From Microlunatus capsulatus (GTDB lineage: Bacteria; Actinomycetota; Actinomycetes; Propionibacteriales; Propionibacteriaceae), in assembly GCF_017876495.1 (NCBI RefSeq), contig NZ_JAGIOB010000001.1, positions 1,178,001 to 1,242,000 of the forward strand: a stretch of 64,000 bases of DNA, given 5' to 3'. Shown in pieces: positions 42,538 through 50,862 of the stretch (positions are counted from its first letter, which is position 1; each line of letters opens with the position of its first letter). A program made the position numbers and the translations under genes. The notes beneath the pieces are model-generated. The model did not search any database, was not told where the DNA came from, and saw nothing but the letters and a program-made list of their open reading frames with translations.

Positions 42538-43908
42538 TCATCCGTCGCTGAGGAAGACGTTCTTCTCCTCGGTGAAGCCGTGCGGGGCGTCGGGCCCCAG
42601 CTCGCGGCCCAGGCCGGACTGCTTGAAGCCGCCGAACGGGGTCCAGTAGCGCACCGAGGAGTGGGAGTTGACGCTGAGGTTGCCGGCCTGCACGGCCCGG
42701 GAGACCCGTAGCGCCCGGCCGAGGTCGCCGGTGTAGATCGAACCGGACAGCCCGTAGTCGGAGTCGTTGGCCAGCGCCACGGCCTCGGCCTCGTCGGCGA
42801 ACGGCAGCACGGCGACGACGGGCCCGAAGACCTCCTCGCGCCAGATCCGCTGCTCGGGGCCGGTGGCCAGCACCACCGACGGCGGCACCCAGAACCCGGG
42901 CCCGTCCGGCGCGGTGCCGGCGAAGGCGACGTCGACCTCGTCGAGGTAGCCCTGCACCCGGTCGCGCTGCCGGGCCGAGACCAGCGGTCCCATCTCGGCG
43001 GCCTCGTCGGACGGGTCGGTGACCACGAAGGCCTCGACGGCGCTCTGCAGCCGGTCGAGGAACTCCGCGTGCACCGACTCCTGGACGAGGATCCGGGAGC
43101 GGGCGCAGCAGTCCTGGCCGGCGTTGTCGAACACCGCGGACGGGGCCGCGGCGGCGGCCTTGGCGAGGTCGGCGTCGGCGAAGACGATGTTGGCGCTCTT
43201 GCCGCCCAGCTCCAGCGTGCAGCGCTTCACCTGCTCGGCGCAGCCGGCCAGCACCTGCTTGCCGACGGCGGTGGAGCCGGTGAAGCAGACCTTGCGGACC
43301 AGCGGGTGGGTGACGAACCGCTGCCCGACGACGGGCCCGGCGCCCGGCAGGACGGTGAGGACGTGCTCGGGCAGCCCCGCCTCCAGCGCCAGCTCGGCGA
43401 GCCGCAGCGCGGTCAGGGGCGTGTACTCGGCGGGCTTGAGGACGACCGTGTTGCCCGCCGCCAGCGCCGGCGCGAAGCCCCAGGCCGCGATGGGCATGGG
43501 GAAGTTCCAGGGCACGATGATCCCGACGACGCCCAGCGGCTCGTGGAAGGTGACGTCGATGCCGCCGGGCACCGGGATCTGCCGGCCGAACAGCCGCTCG
43601 GGGGTGGCCGAGTAGTAGTTGAGGACGTCGCGGACGTTGCCGGCCTCCCAGCGGGCGTTCCCGATGGTGTGGCCGGCGTTGCGGACCTCCAGCCGGGCCA
43701 GCTCCTCCAGGTGCTCGTCGACGACGACGGCGAACCGCCGCAGCAGCCGGGCCCGCTCCCCCGGCGTGACGGCGGCCCAGGCCGGGGCGGCGGCCGCGGC
43801 GGCCTCGATCGCGGCGTCGGTGCGGGCCAGGTCGGCCATCGCCACGTCGCCGATCGGGCGGGCGGTGGTGGGGTCGACCAGCGTGAAGCTCTCGGAGATG
43901 GGTCTCAC
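42538..43908 (-). CDS. Aldehyde dehydrogenase family protein (PuuC/gamma-aminobutyraldehyde type)
   Basis: 456 residues, GTG overlapping the glutamine-synthetase-like stop (GTGA). NAD-dependent aldehyde dehydrogenase: catalytic Cys in NAGQDCCARSRI, general base Glu in LELGGKSANIVF, and the cofactor segment IIVPWNFPMPIAAWGFAPALAAGNTVV. Expected substrate is gamma-glutamyl-gamma-aminobutyraldehyde or aminobutyraldehyde, inferred from the operon. Slightly shorter than the usual 480-500 residues at the N-terminus, but the fold is complete. Confidence 0.9.
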   Translation of the reverse strand: MRPISESFTLVDPTTARPIGDVAMADLARTDAAIEAAAAAAPAWAAVTPGERARLLRRFAVVVDEHLEELARLEVRNAGHTIGNARWEAGNVRDVLNYYSATPERLFGRQIPVPGGIDVTFHEPLGVVGIIVPWNFPMPIAAWGFAPALAAGNTVVLKPAEYTPLTALRLAELALEAGLPEHVLTVLPGAGPVVGQRFVTHPLVRKVCFTGSTAVGKQVLAGCAEQVKRCTLELGGKSANIVFADADLAKAAAAAPSAVFDNAGQDCCARSRILVQESVHAEFLDRLQSAVEAFVVTDPSDEAAEMGPLVSARQRDRVQGYLDEVDVAFAGTAPDGPGFWVPPSVVLATGPEQRIWREEVFGPVVAVLPFADEAEAVALANDSDYGLSGSIYTGDLGRALRVSRAVQAGNLSVNSHSSVRYWTPFGGFKQSGLGRELGPDAPHGFTEEKNVFLSDG

Positions 43909-45278
43909 ATCCTCTCGAAGCCGCGGCGCAGCTCCCAGTCGGTGACGGCGGCGTCGAAGGCGGCCAGCTCGACGTCGGCCATGTTGGTGTAGTGGTCGAC
44001 GACCTCGTCGCCGAAGACCTCGCGGGCGACCGCGGAGCCGGCGAAGGCGTCCCGGGCCTGGAGCAGCGTACGCGGCACCGTCGGCAGGCCCGAGGTGTAG
44101 GCGTTGCCCGTCAGCTCGGCCGGCAGCTCCAGCTCGTGCTCGATGCCGTGCAGGCCGCCCGCGACCATCGCCGCCAGCGCCAGGTAGGGGTTGACGTCGC
44201 CGCCCGGGACCCGGTTCTCCACCCGGGCGCCCTTCCCGTGCCCCACGACGCGGAGCGCGCAGGTCCGGTTGTCCTGGCCCCAGGCGATCGTCGTGGGGGC
44301 GAAGGAGCCGGCGGCGAACCGCTTGTAGGAGTTGACGTTCGGCGCGTAGAGCAGCGTGAAGTCGGCCATCGTCGCCAGCAGGCCGGCGAGGAAGTGGTCG
44401 TAGAGCGTGCTCCTCCCGCCGTTCCCCGACTCGTCCCAGAAGACCGTCTCGCCGTCCTCCCCGCGGAACGAGAGGTGGATGTGGCAGGAGTTGCCCTCGC
44501 GCTGGTCGTACTTGGCCATGAAGGTCAGCGACATCCCGTGCTGGGCGGCGATCTCCTTGGCGGCGGTCTTGTAGACGGCGTGGTTGTCGGCCGTGGTGAG
44601 GGCGTCGGCGTAGAGGAAGCCGATCTCGTGCTGGCCGAGGTTGCACTCCCCCTTGGCCGACTCGACGTCCATCCCCGCGCCGTACATCGCGTTCCGGATG
44701 GCGCGGGAGAGCGGCTCCACCCGGGCGGTGCCCAGCACCGAGTAGTCGACGTTGTACTGGCTGAGCGGCGCGAGGTCGCGGTAGCCGGCGTTCCAGGCGT
44801 CCTCGTAGGAGGTGCGGAAGGCGATGAACTCCAGCTCGGTGCCGGCCAGGGCGACGTAGCCGCGCTCGGCGGCCCGGGCCAGCTGGGTGGTCAGCAGCGT
44901 GCGCGGGGACTGCGGGACCGGGCGGTGGTCGAGGGTGACGAGGTCGCACTGCACCATCGCCGAGCCCGGCAGGTGCGGCAGCAGCCGGATCGTCTGCAGG
45001 TCCAGCGCGAACTCCATGTCGCCGTAGCCGGAGTCCCAGCTGGCCATCGCGTAGCCGTCGACGGTGTTCATGTCGACGTCGACGCTCAGCAGGTAGTTGC
45101 AGCCCTCGGTGCCCGCCTCCAGCACGTGGTCGACGAAGTAGGCGGCGTGCATCCGCTTGCCCTGCAGCCGTCCTTGCATGTCGGTGAAGGCCACCACGAC
45201 GGTGTCGAGCTCGCCCTCGGCGACGCGTCGTCGCAGGTCGTGCACGCTCAGGTGCCGGTCGTTCCTCAGCTGGCTCAT
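43905..45278 (-). CDS. Glutamine synthetase family protein (gamma-glutamylpolyamine ligase type)
   Basis: 457 residues. ATP-grasp-like GS fold with the metal and glutamate ligands in ECNLGQHEIGF, FMAKYDQREGNSCHIHLSF and ENRVPGGDVNPYL. It lacks the Tyr adenylylation loop of true GlnA, as do the PuuA/GlnA3/GlnA4 ligases that attach glutamate to putrescine or other amines. The neighbouring PuuD and aldehyde dehydrogenase genes support this role; whether spermidine, putrescine or ethanolamine is used is unknown. Confidence 0.88.
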   Translation of the reverse strand: MSQLRNDRHLSVHDLRRRVAEGELDTVVVAFTDMQGRLQGKRMHAAYFVDHVLEAGTEGCNYLLSVDVDMNTVDGYAMASWDSGYGDMEFALDLQTIRLLPHLPGSAMVQCDLVTLDHRPVPQSPRTLLTTQLARAAERGYVALAGTELEFIAFRTSYEDAWNAGYRDLAPLSQYNVDYSVLGTARVEPLSRAIRNAMYGAGMDVESAKGECNLGQHEIGFLYADALTTADNHAVYKTAAKEIAAQHGMSLTFMAKYDQREGNSCHIHLSFRGEDGETVFWDESGNGGRSTLYDHFLAGLLATMADFTLLYAPNVNSYKRFAAGSFAPTTIAWGQDNRTCALRVVGHGKGARVENRVPGGDVNPYLALAAMVAGGLHGIEHELELPAELTGNAYTSGLPTVPRTLLQARDAFAGSAVAREVFGDEVVDHYTNMADVELAAFDAAVTDWELRRGFERM

Positions 45279-45311
45279 GTCCGCTCTCCTCGTCCCTCGT
45301 CCACTCGTCGG

Positions 45312-46049
45312 TCAGTCCAGCAGGCCGCGCAGCAGCGCGGCGGTGTCGTCGCAGTGCCGTTCCATCTCCCGGCGCGCGCGGGCGCCGTCGCCCTCCAGCA
45401 CGGCGGCCACGATGGCCTCGTGCTGGGCGCTCGAGTGCTCGATGTTGACCCGGAGCACCGGGATCGCCACCAGCATGTCGTGCAGCCCCGCCTGCACCGC
45501 CGTCACGGCCTCGACCAGCCGGGCCGACCCGGTGACCGTGGCCAGCGCGAGGTGCAGCCGGGAGTCCGCCTGCCGGTGCCCCGCCGCGTCGGGTGCCGCG
45601 GCCACCGCCGCGAGCGAGTCGACCACCAGCGCCCGCTCCGCCGCGCTCAGCGTGCGCCCCGCCGCGACCTGCACCGCCCCCGGCTCCACCACCCGGCGGA
45701 AGACGAGGCCGTCCAGCAGCTCCTCGCGCCGGCCCCGCAGCCGGGCCCGGCCGCCCTGGCCCGGCGTGGAGGGCTCGTGCAGCACGACGCTGCCGCCGCC
45801 CCGGCCCCGGGTGGTGGCCACCATCCCGGCCTCCCGGAGCCCGGCCATCGCCTCCCGCAGCGTCGCCCGGGAGACCCCGAGCGCCACCGCGAGCTCCCGC
45901 TCGGGCGGCAGCGCGCTGCCGTGCGGGTAGACGCCCAGCCGGATGGCCGTGGCCAGCCGCTCGACGCAGTCCTCGAAGGCGTGCCGGCTGCGCGCCGCGC
46001 CGAGGACGACGGCCGCCAGCCCCGGCCCGGCCTCCTGCTCCCCGCTCAG
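45312..46049 (-). CDS. FadR-type GntR family transcriptional regulator
   Basis: About 245 residues. N-terminal winged HTH (AIRLGVYPHGSALPPERELAVALGVSRATLREAMAGLREAGMVATTRGRGGGSVV) and the alpha-helical FadR/FCD effector domain with metal-type His/Asp residues. No ATG or GTG fits near the conserved start; the best start is CTG at 46049, which overlaps the permease TGA as CTGA, the same overlap style as its neighbours. A second CTG follows an aggagg. It probably represses its operon through the palindrome at 47646-47667. Confidence 0.78.
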   Translation of the reverse strand: MSGEQEAGPGLAAVVLGAARSRHAFEDCVERLATAIRLGVYPHGSALPPERELAVALGVSRATLREAMAGLREAGMVATTRGRGGGSVVLHEPSTPGQGGRARLRGRREELLDGLVFRRVVEPGAVQVAAGRTLSAAERALVVDSLAAVAAAPDAAGHRQADSRLHLALATVTGSARLVEAVTAVQAGLHDMLVAIPVLRVNIEHSSAQHEAIVAAVLEGDGARARREMERHCDDTAALLRGLLD

Positions 46050-47584
46050 CTGTCCAGCACCTTCTCGGCCTCCGGGCTGGTCGCCTCGTCCTTCGCCGCC
46101 AGCATGAAGGTGTGCCGGCCGCCGACGAACCAGGAGACGGTGGCGAAGGCCAGCACCACGAGCACCGCGACCGGTGCGTAGTTGAAGGTGCTGACGTCGA
46201 CCGGGGAGACCGGCGGCAGCACGAAGAGGATGCAGATGATGACGACCCAGACCACCGCGACCCAGCCGACGAGGCCGGAGAAGCGGCCGAGGTTCCACGG
46301 GCCCGGGGTGAAGTCGCGGTTGAGCCGGCGCAGCAGCACCGGGACCACGTAGGCGATGTAGAGCCCGATCACCGCGATCGAGGTGACGGCGAAGTAGGCC
46401 GTCGAGCTGACCAGGGCGGGCGAGGCCAGGATCACCGACAGCGCGACGCACAGCCAGATGGAGTTGGTCGGGGTGCCCGTGCGCGGGTTGACCTTGGCCC
46501 AGATCCGGGAGCCCGGCAGCGCCTTGTCGCGGGAGAACGCGTAGGACATCCGCGAGTTGGCGGTGACCGAGGCCATGCCGCAGAAGAACTGGGCGACGCA
46601 GACGATGAAGAGCAGGAACTTCGCCACCGTCGGGTTGTCCAGGCTGTCGAGGAAGATCTGCGCGGGCGGCAGGCCGGTCGCCGACTCCGACAGGGCGGCC
46701 AGGCCGGCCTCGCTGCGGTCGGTGATGGCGGCGGTGATCGAGTACAGCAGGATGAACCCGCCGATGACTGAGACCAGGACGCTGGTGACGATCCCCCGGG
46801 GCGCCGCGACGGAGGCGTTCTTGGTCTCCTCGGCGACGTGGGCCGACGCGTCGTAGCCCGTGTAGGTGTACTGGGCCATCAGCAGGCCCATGAGGAAGAC
46901 GTAGGGCAGGAAGGTCCAGCCGGTCTCGTTGTGGAAGCCGGTCAGTGTCCAGGACACCGACTGGTGCTTCTCGGGCAGGATCCACAGCGCGCCGACGATC
47001 ACCAGCACACCGCCGACGTGCCACCAGGCGGAGACGTTGGACAGCAGGCTGACCAGGTTGACGCCGAAGGTGTTGAGCAGGCCGTGCACGACGATGATCG
47101 CGACGAAGAGGGCGAACGTGCGCCCCGGCGTCGCCTCGACGCCCCAGACGAGGTTCATGAACGCCATCCAGGTGGTGGCGCAGCCGAAGTCGATGGCCGC
47201 GGTCACGGCGACCTCGCCGAGGAAGTTGAACCAGCCGGTGAACCAGGCCCACTCGCGCTTGTTCCGCTTGGCCAGGCGGCCGGCCCAGAAGTAGAGCCCG
47301 CCCGCCGTCGGGTAGCGGGAGCAGACCTCGGCCATCGCGCCGGCCACGGCCAGCACGAGGATGCCGACGATGAGCCAGCCGAGCACCAGCGTCGACGGGC
47401 CGCCCGAGCGGAGCGCGATCCCGTAGGAGGTGATGCAGCCGGCGAGGATCGAGATGATCGAGAACGAGACGGCGAAGTTGGAGAACGCGGACATGCCGCG
47501 GTGCAGCTCCTGGGTGTAGCCGAGCTCGGCCAGGTGCCGGGCGTCGTCGTCCAGGTCGGCGTGGTCGGGGTGGTCGACGCTCAT
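46046..47584 (-). CDS. APC-family amino acid/polyamine permease
   Basis: 512 residues with about 12 hydrophobic segments. After a cytoplasmic start (DHPDHADLDDDARHLAELGYTQELHRGMSAFSNFAVSFSIISIL) come the APC hallmarks GGLYFWAGRLA and SRMSYAFSRDKALPGS. It resembles the GABA permease/amino acid-choline transporter branch. As first gene of the operon it likely imports the amine or amino acid degraded by the downstream enzymes. ATG 47584 with ggagccc upstream. Confidence 0.87.
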   Translation of the reverse strand: MSVDHPDHADLDDDARHLAELGYTQELHRGMSAFSNFAVSFSIISILAGCITSYGIALRSGGPSTLVLGWLIVGILVLAVAGAMAEVCSRYPTAGGLYFWAGRLAKRNKREWAWFTGWFNFLGEVAVTAAIDFGCATTWMAFMNLVWGVEATPGRTFALFVAIIVVHGLLNTFGVNLVSLLSNVSAWWHVGGVLVIVGALWILPEKHQSVSWTLTGFHNETGWTFLPYVFLMGLLMAQYTYTGYDASAHVAEETKNASVAAPRGIVTSVLVSVIGGFILLYSITAAITDRSEAGLAALSESATGLPPAQIFLDSLDNPTVAKFLLFIVCVAQFFCGMASVTANSRMSYAFSRDKALPGSRIWAKVNPRTGTPTNSIWLCVALSVILASPALVSSTAYFAVTSIAVIGLYIAYVVPVLLRRLNRDFTPGPWNLGRFSGLVGWVAVVWVVIICILFVLPPVSPVDVSTFNYAPVAVLVVLAFATVSWFVGGRHTFMLAAKDEATSPEAEKVLDS

Positions 47585-47645
47585 GCGGGCTCCGATCGAA
47601 GGGGGCGACGTCGCGCACAGTCTGTCGGCGGGGCCCCGAGCCGTC

Positions 47646-47667
47646 AATGGTCCGGCCTCAGACCATT
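47646..47667. promoter_or_regulatory. Operator palindrome AATGGTC-n8-GACCATT of the polyamine/GABA operon
   Basis: Perfect 7-bp inverted repeat with an 8-bp spacer, centred about 73 bp upstream of the permease start. TGGTC-n-GACCA matches the general pattern of FadR-subfamily operators (TnGTnnnACnA type), and the regulator is encoded as gene 2 of the same operon, implying feedback control. Confidence 0.62.
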
Positions 47668-47716
47668 CGGCCACCGGACGCGCGCGCCCTTCCCCGGTGC
47701 TGCGTCATGCCCCGGG

Positions 47717-48541
47717 TCAGCCGCGGAGCCAGGGGTCCTCGGGCCGGGTGTCAGGGCGGAAGCCGTGCGCCTCCGCCCTGGCCGCGGCGCCCTCGAGCCC
47801 GCGGCCGACCTTCTCCGGCTCGTGCGCGTCGCTGCCGAAGGTGACGCGGCGCCCGCCCTCCTCGACCCACCAGCGGAGGACCGTGTCGTCGAGCGGCAGC
47901 TTGGTGTTGATCTCCAGCGCCCGCTCCCCCGCCGCGACGGCCGCCAGCGCGGCCCGCAGCTCGTCCTCGAAGTCGCGCGGGTCGAACGGACCGGCCGTCG
48001 CGGGCCAGGACCGCACGGGGTAGTCGATGTGCGCCAGCACGCCGAACGCGTCCGAGCCCGCGACCATCCGCGGGATCTCGGCCAGGTACTCGACGAAGAG
48101 CTCCGCGACGGGCCGGCGCTCGACCAGGGTGAAGGGCTCGGCGAAGGCGTCGCCGTCGGGCAGGCAGTGCAGGGAGCCGAGCACCCGGTCGACGGACCCC
48201 GCGGCCAGCAGCGCGGCGAGCTCGTCGCCGTGCCGGTGCGGCTGACCCACCTCGATCCCGGTGACGACCCGCAGCTCCGGGAACAGGCCCCGGCAGCGCT
48301 CGACGGAGGCGAGGTAGCCCGGGACGTCCAGTCGCGGCGCGACCAGCAGGCCGTCCTGGACGAGCGGGGCGTAGCGCTCCACCAGGGCGCCGGCCCGGAA
48401 CGGGGTGAGGTCGACGTGCTCGGTGAAGACCACCGCCGGCAGGCCGAGCGCGACGGCCCGGCGGCAGGTCCCCTCCATCGAGCCCGCCAGCGCGTCCCAG
48501 GAGAACTCGCTGTGGACGTGTCCGTCGGCCGGCAGCACCAT
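47717..48541 (-). CDS. PHP domain-containing phosphatase (histidinol-phosphatase-like)
   Basis: 274 residues of the polymerase-and-histidinol-phosphatase fold. Metal ligands: DGHVHSEFS, the TEHVD motif, GIEVG, LGSLHCL, and GSDAHEPEKVG at the C-terminus. HisK-type histidinol-phosphate phosphatases share this set, so it may act in histidine biosynthesis; no other his genes are in the window, so a different phosphoester is possible. An inverted repeat lies upstream. Confidence 0.85.
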   Translation of the reverse strand: MVLPADGHVHSEFSWDALAGSMEGTCRRAVALGLPAVVFTEHVDLTPFRAGALVERYAPLVQDGLLVAPRLDVPGYLASVERCRGLFPELRVVTGIEVGQPHRHGDELAALLAAGSVDRVLGSLHCLPDGDAFAEPFTLVERRPVAELFVEYLAEIPRMVAGSDAFGVLAHIDYPVRSWPATAGPFDPRDFEDELRAALAAVAAGERALEINTKLPLDDTVLRWWVEEGGRRVTFGSDAHEPEKVGRGLEGAAARAEAHGFRPDTRPEDPWLRG

Positions 48542-48573
48542 CCGGGCAGTCTGCCACCGGTCGGCCGTGGGCT

Positions 48574-48615
48574 TGTGAGGACTTCGACCGGGTAGTCGCG
48601 ACTCAACTCCTCACA
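48574..48615. repeat. Intergenic inverted repeat (GTGAGG...CCTCAC type), second copy
   Basis: 8-bp arms tgtgagga/tcctcaca around 26 bp, between the divergent PHP phosphatase and DUF503 genes. Resembles the element at 39508-39552. Confidence 0.4.
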
Positions 48616-48624
48616 GCTCGGCCC

Positions 48625-48630
48625 TACCAT
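48625..48630 (+). promoter_or_regulatory. -10 box of a leaderless promoter (DUF503 gene)
   Basis: TACCAT, then 6 nt, then GTG at 48637. Confidence 0.5.
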
Positions 48631-48636
48631 CGGCCG

Positions 48637-48936
48637 GTGGCCATGTGGACGGGATCGCTGGAGCTGGACCTGCTGCTCGGGGACGTGCACTCGCTCAAGG
48701 AGAAGCGCTCCCTGGTGCGGCCGCTGCTGGCGGAGCTCCGACGCCGCTTCGAGGTGGCCGTCGCCGAGGTGGACCACGTCGAGCTGCACCGCCGGGCCGT
48801 CGTCGGGGTCGTCGCGGTGGCCGGTGAGCAGGGGCACCTCGTCGACGTCCTCGACGCCGTCGAGCGCAGCGTCGCCGCCCGCCCGGAGATGGAGCTGCTC
48901 TCCGCGCGGAGGCGGCTGCGGGCCGGGGACGACTGA
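48637..48936 (+). CDS. DUF503 domain-containing protein
   Basis: 99 residues matching DUF503 (YlxP-like): GSLELDLLLGDVHSLKEKRSLVRPLLAELRRRFEVAVAEVD, then HRRAVVGVVAVAGE. In many bacteria the gene sits next to rbfA or ribosome maturation genes, hinting at translation, but not here. GTG 48637 is leaderless; the in-frame ATG at 48643 is the alternative. Degenerate intergenic repeats follow the stop. Confidence 0.85.
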   Translation: MAMWTGSLELDLLLGDVHSLKEKRSLVRPLLAELRRRFEVAVAEVDHVELHRRAVVGVVAVAGEQGHLVDVLDAVERSVAARPEMELLSARRRLRAGDD

Positions 48937-48950
48937 GCCCTACGACGGCT

Positions 48951-49003
48951 CGGCCCGTCGACGGGCTCAGGGAGCAGGGGCGGGCTCAGGGAGCGGGGGC
49001 CGG
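48951..49003. repeat. Degenerate copy of the cccttcgac..gctcaggg repeat
   Basis: cccgtcgacgggctcaggg followed by a second partial unit (gggctcagggagcggggg) between the convergent DUF503 and nitroreductase genes. The tails match the block at 1962-2120, showing the element is dispersed in convergent gaps. Confidence 0.6.
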
Positions 49004-49016
49004 CGCAGGGCGGGGG

Positions 49017-49826
49017 TCAGCGTGGGGTCTGGCCGACGTCGTCCCAGCCCTGCTGCGGGGTGGCGCAGGAGTCGCGGAAGACGTACTGGGATACCAGCTT
49101 GCGCTGGTGGCTGGACCAGTCGATGGCCGGTCGGCGCTGCTCGGCGGGCAGGTAGCCCAGCCGGTAGACCGCCATCAGCTCCAGCTCGTCGGGGACGCCG
49201 AAGAGCTTCTCGATCCGCGCCCACTGGCCCGGCACCTCCATCGGGAAGGAGATGAACTGGATGCCCATCCCGAGCTCAACGGTGGTCAGCCAGACGTTCT
49301 CCATCGCCGCGCCCATGCTGAACACGGAGTAGAAGGACGACAGCTCCCCGGGCCGGTACTCGGCGCGGTCCAGCATCACGCCGAGCAGCAGCGGCGAGCC
49401 CGCCACCAGCTTGCGGTTCTCCTCGCCCAGGGTGTGCGGCACCCGCAGCGTGTTCATCAGCCGCTGGCCGCGCGCGGTGAACACCTGCTTGGTGAACGGC
49501 CGCAGCGGCGCCGGCAGCTTGTCGAAGAGCATCCCGTCGCGGCGGGACTCCATCTCCTCGGCGCTGAAGCGGAAGTACCGCTTGTAGCGCTCGAAGAACG
49601 TGCCGTTCGACATCGCCTCGGTCATGCTCTCGCCGCTGATCGCCGCCACCTGCTCGACGACGCCGCGGTCCTCGGTGATGACGAAGCGCCACGGCTGGCT
49701 GTTGAGCTGCGACGGCGCCCGCCCCGCCACCTCCATCAGCAGCTTCTGGTGCTCAGGCGTCACCGGGTCGGGCAGGAACGGCCCGTTGGTGGTCTTGCGC
49801 CGCCGGACGACGTCGAGGAACTCCAT
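49017..49826 (-). CDS. Nitroreductase family protein
   Basis: 269 residues, FMN-dependent NAD(P)H oxidoreductase fold. Family features: [17 protein letters not shown] at the N-terminus (RR motif binding FMN phosphate), [13 protein letters not shown], and [10 protein letters not shown] near the second FMN contact. Longer than minimal nitroreductases by a helical insertion (residues about 65-130). Members reduce nitro compounds, flavins or unsaturated bonds. The next gene upstream ends 2 bp before its start, so it may belong to the type III PKS operon. Confidence 0.87.
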   Translation of the reverse strand: MEFLDVVRRRKTTNGPFLPDPVTPEHQKLLMEVAGRAPSQLNSQPWRFVITEDRGVVEQVAAISGESMTEAMSNGTFFERYKRYFRFSAEEMESRRDGMLFDKLPAPLRPFTKQVFTARGQRLMNTLRVPHTLGEENRKLVAGSPLLLGVMLDRAEYRPGELSSFYSVFSMGAAMENVWLTTVELGMGIQFISFPMEVPGQWARIEKLFGVPDELELMAVYRLGYLPAEQRRPAIDWSSHQRKLVSQYVFRDSCATPQQGWDDVGQTPR

Positions 49827-49828
49827 GG

Positions 49829-50158
49829 TCACCGCCGGTCTGCGACCAGGGCGGCCGCGTAGAAGGGTGCGGCCGAGGCCGCGACGACGACGTGGCGCCG
49901 CGAGCGGGTGCCCGCGTACGGGACCACGGCCAGCGGGACGACCGCGGGGAGCAGCCACCAGCCGGCCCGGGCCCGCTCCCGGCCCGCGGCCGCCAGCGCC
50001 ACCGCCGTCAACGTCGCCGTGCTGACGTAGAGCGCGTGGTGCACCCAGCGCGCCCGGCCGGTGCGCAGCCGGCCGGTGGCGACGCCGACGCCCAGGGCGC
50101 AGCTGGCCAGGTAGCTGGTGCCGGCCGCCCGGAGCAGCGCCCGCGCCGGCCTAGCCAC
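49829..50158 (-). CDS. Small membrane protein of the type III PKS operon
   Basis: 109 residues with about four hydrophobic segments and basic loops. GTG start inside the last codons of the methyltransferase gene (8-nt overlap). No known motif. Its fixed position after a polyketide synthase and methyltransferase suggests handling of a lipid-linked phenolic product, but that is inference. Confidence 0.65.
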   Translation of the reverse strand: MARPARALLRAAGTSYLASCALGVGVATGRLRTGRARWVHHALYVSTATLTAVALAAAGRERARAGWWLLPAVVPLAVVPYAGTRSRRHVVVAASAAPFYAAALVADRR

Positions 50159-50849
50159 GCGGGCTCCAGGTGGCGAGCAGCCGGAACGGCGCCTGCGGCC
50201 GCACCCGCCAGCCGTCCGGGAGCGCCCGGGCCAGCTCGTCGGGGGTGTAGCTGCGGCGGATGGACCGCAGCCCATCGGTGTGCAGGAAGGAGTCGCGGGC
50301 CGCCGGCCGCGCGGCCAGCCACCAGCCCAGGTAGGCCGCCCGACTGCGCCGCAGGTCGCTGTGCACGACGAGCCCGCGCGCCAGCCGGGTGCACTCCTCC
50401 AGGACCCGGCCCAGCGCGTCGGCGTCGAGGTGGTGCAGCAGGTGGTTGGAGGTGACGAGGTCGAACCGCTCCCCCGCCGCGACGAGGGCGGCGGTGTCGG
50501 CGGCGCGGAAGGTGACACCCGGGGTGGCGGGCCGGTCGCGGACGAAGGCCAGCGCGCGCGGGTCCGGGTCGACGGCGTCCACGACCAGCCGGAGCCCGTC
50601 GGCCCGCGCCCAGCCGGCCAGCGCGCGGGCCAGGTCCCCGCCGCCGAAGCCGACGTCGAGCAGCGTCGTCGTCCGCTCGGCGGAGAGCCGGGGCGCCAGC
50701 AGCTCGCGGTAGGTCCGTCGCCAGCCGGCGACCAGCCGGTTGACCAGCCCGAAACGGGCGTAGGTGCGGCGCAGCGCCTGCTCGTCGCAGTCCGGGTCGT
50801 CCATCAGCTCGAGCACCGCGGTGTCGCGGTGCCGCAGGTCGACGCTCAC
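50151..50849 (-). CDS. Class I SAM-dependent methyltransferase
   Basis: 232 residues, GTG start. SAM-binding motif I LLDVGFGGGDLA, motif II VDAVDPDPRALAF, motif IV region FDLVTSNHLLHHL. Located between the type III PKS and a small membrane protein, it probably methylates the resorcinol or quinol ring formed by the PKS. Such PKS-methyltransferase pairs occur in pathways for phenolic lipids and alkylated quinones in actinobacteria. Confidence 0.85.
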   Translation of the reverse strand: MSVDLRHRDTAVLELMDDPDCDEQALRRTYARFGLVNRLVAGWRRTYRELLAPRLSAERTTTLLDVGFGGGDLARALAGWARADGLRLVVDAVDPDPRALAFVRDRPATPGVTFRAADTAALVAAGERFDLVTSNHLLHHLDADALGRVLEECTRLARGLVVHSDLRRSRAAYLGWWLAARPAARDSFLHTDGLRSIRRSYTPDELARALPDGWRVRPQAPFRLLATWSPRG

Positions 50850-50862
50850 CGGCGCGGCCCCA

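Noticed and set aside
42538-44949. An 803-residue ORF joining aldehyde dehydrogenase with upstream sequence
   Set aside because: The upstream part is the out-of-frame shadow of the glutamine-synthetase-like gene; the true start overlaps its stop (GTG 43908).
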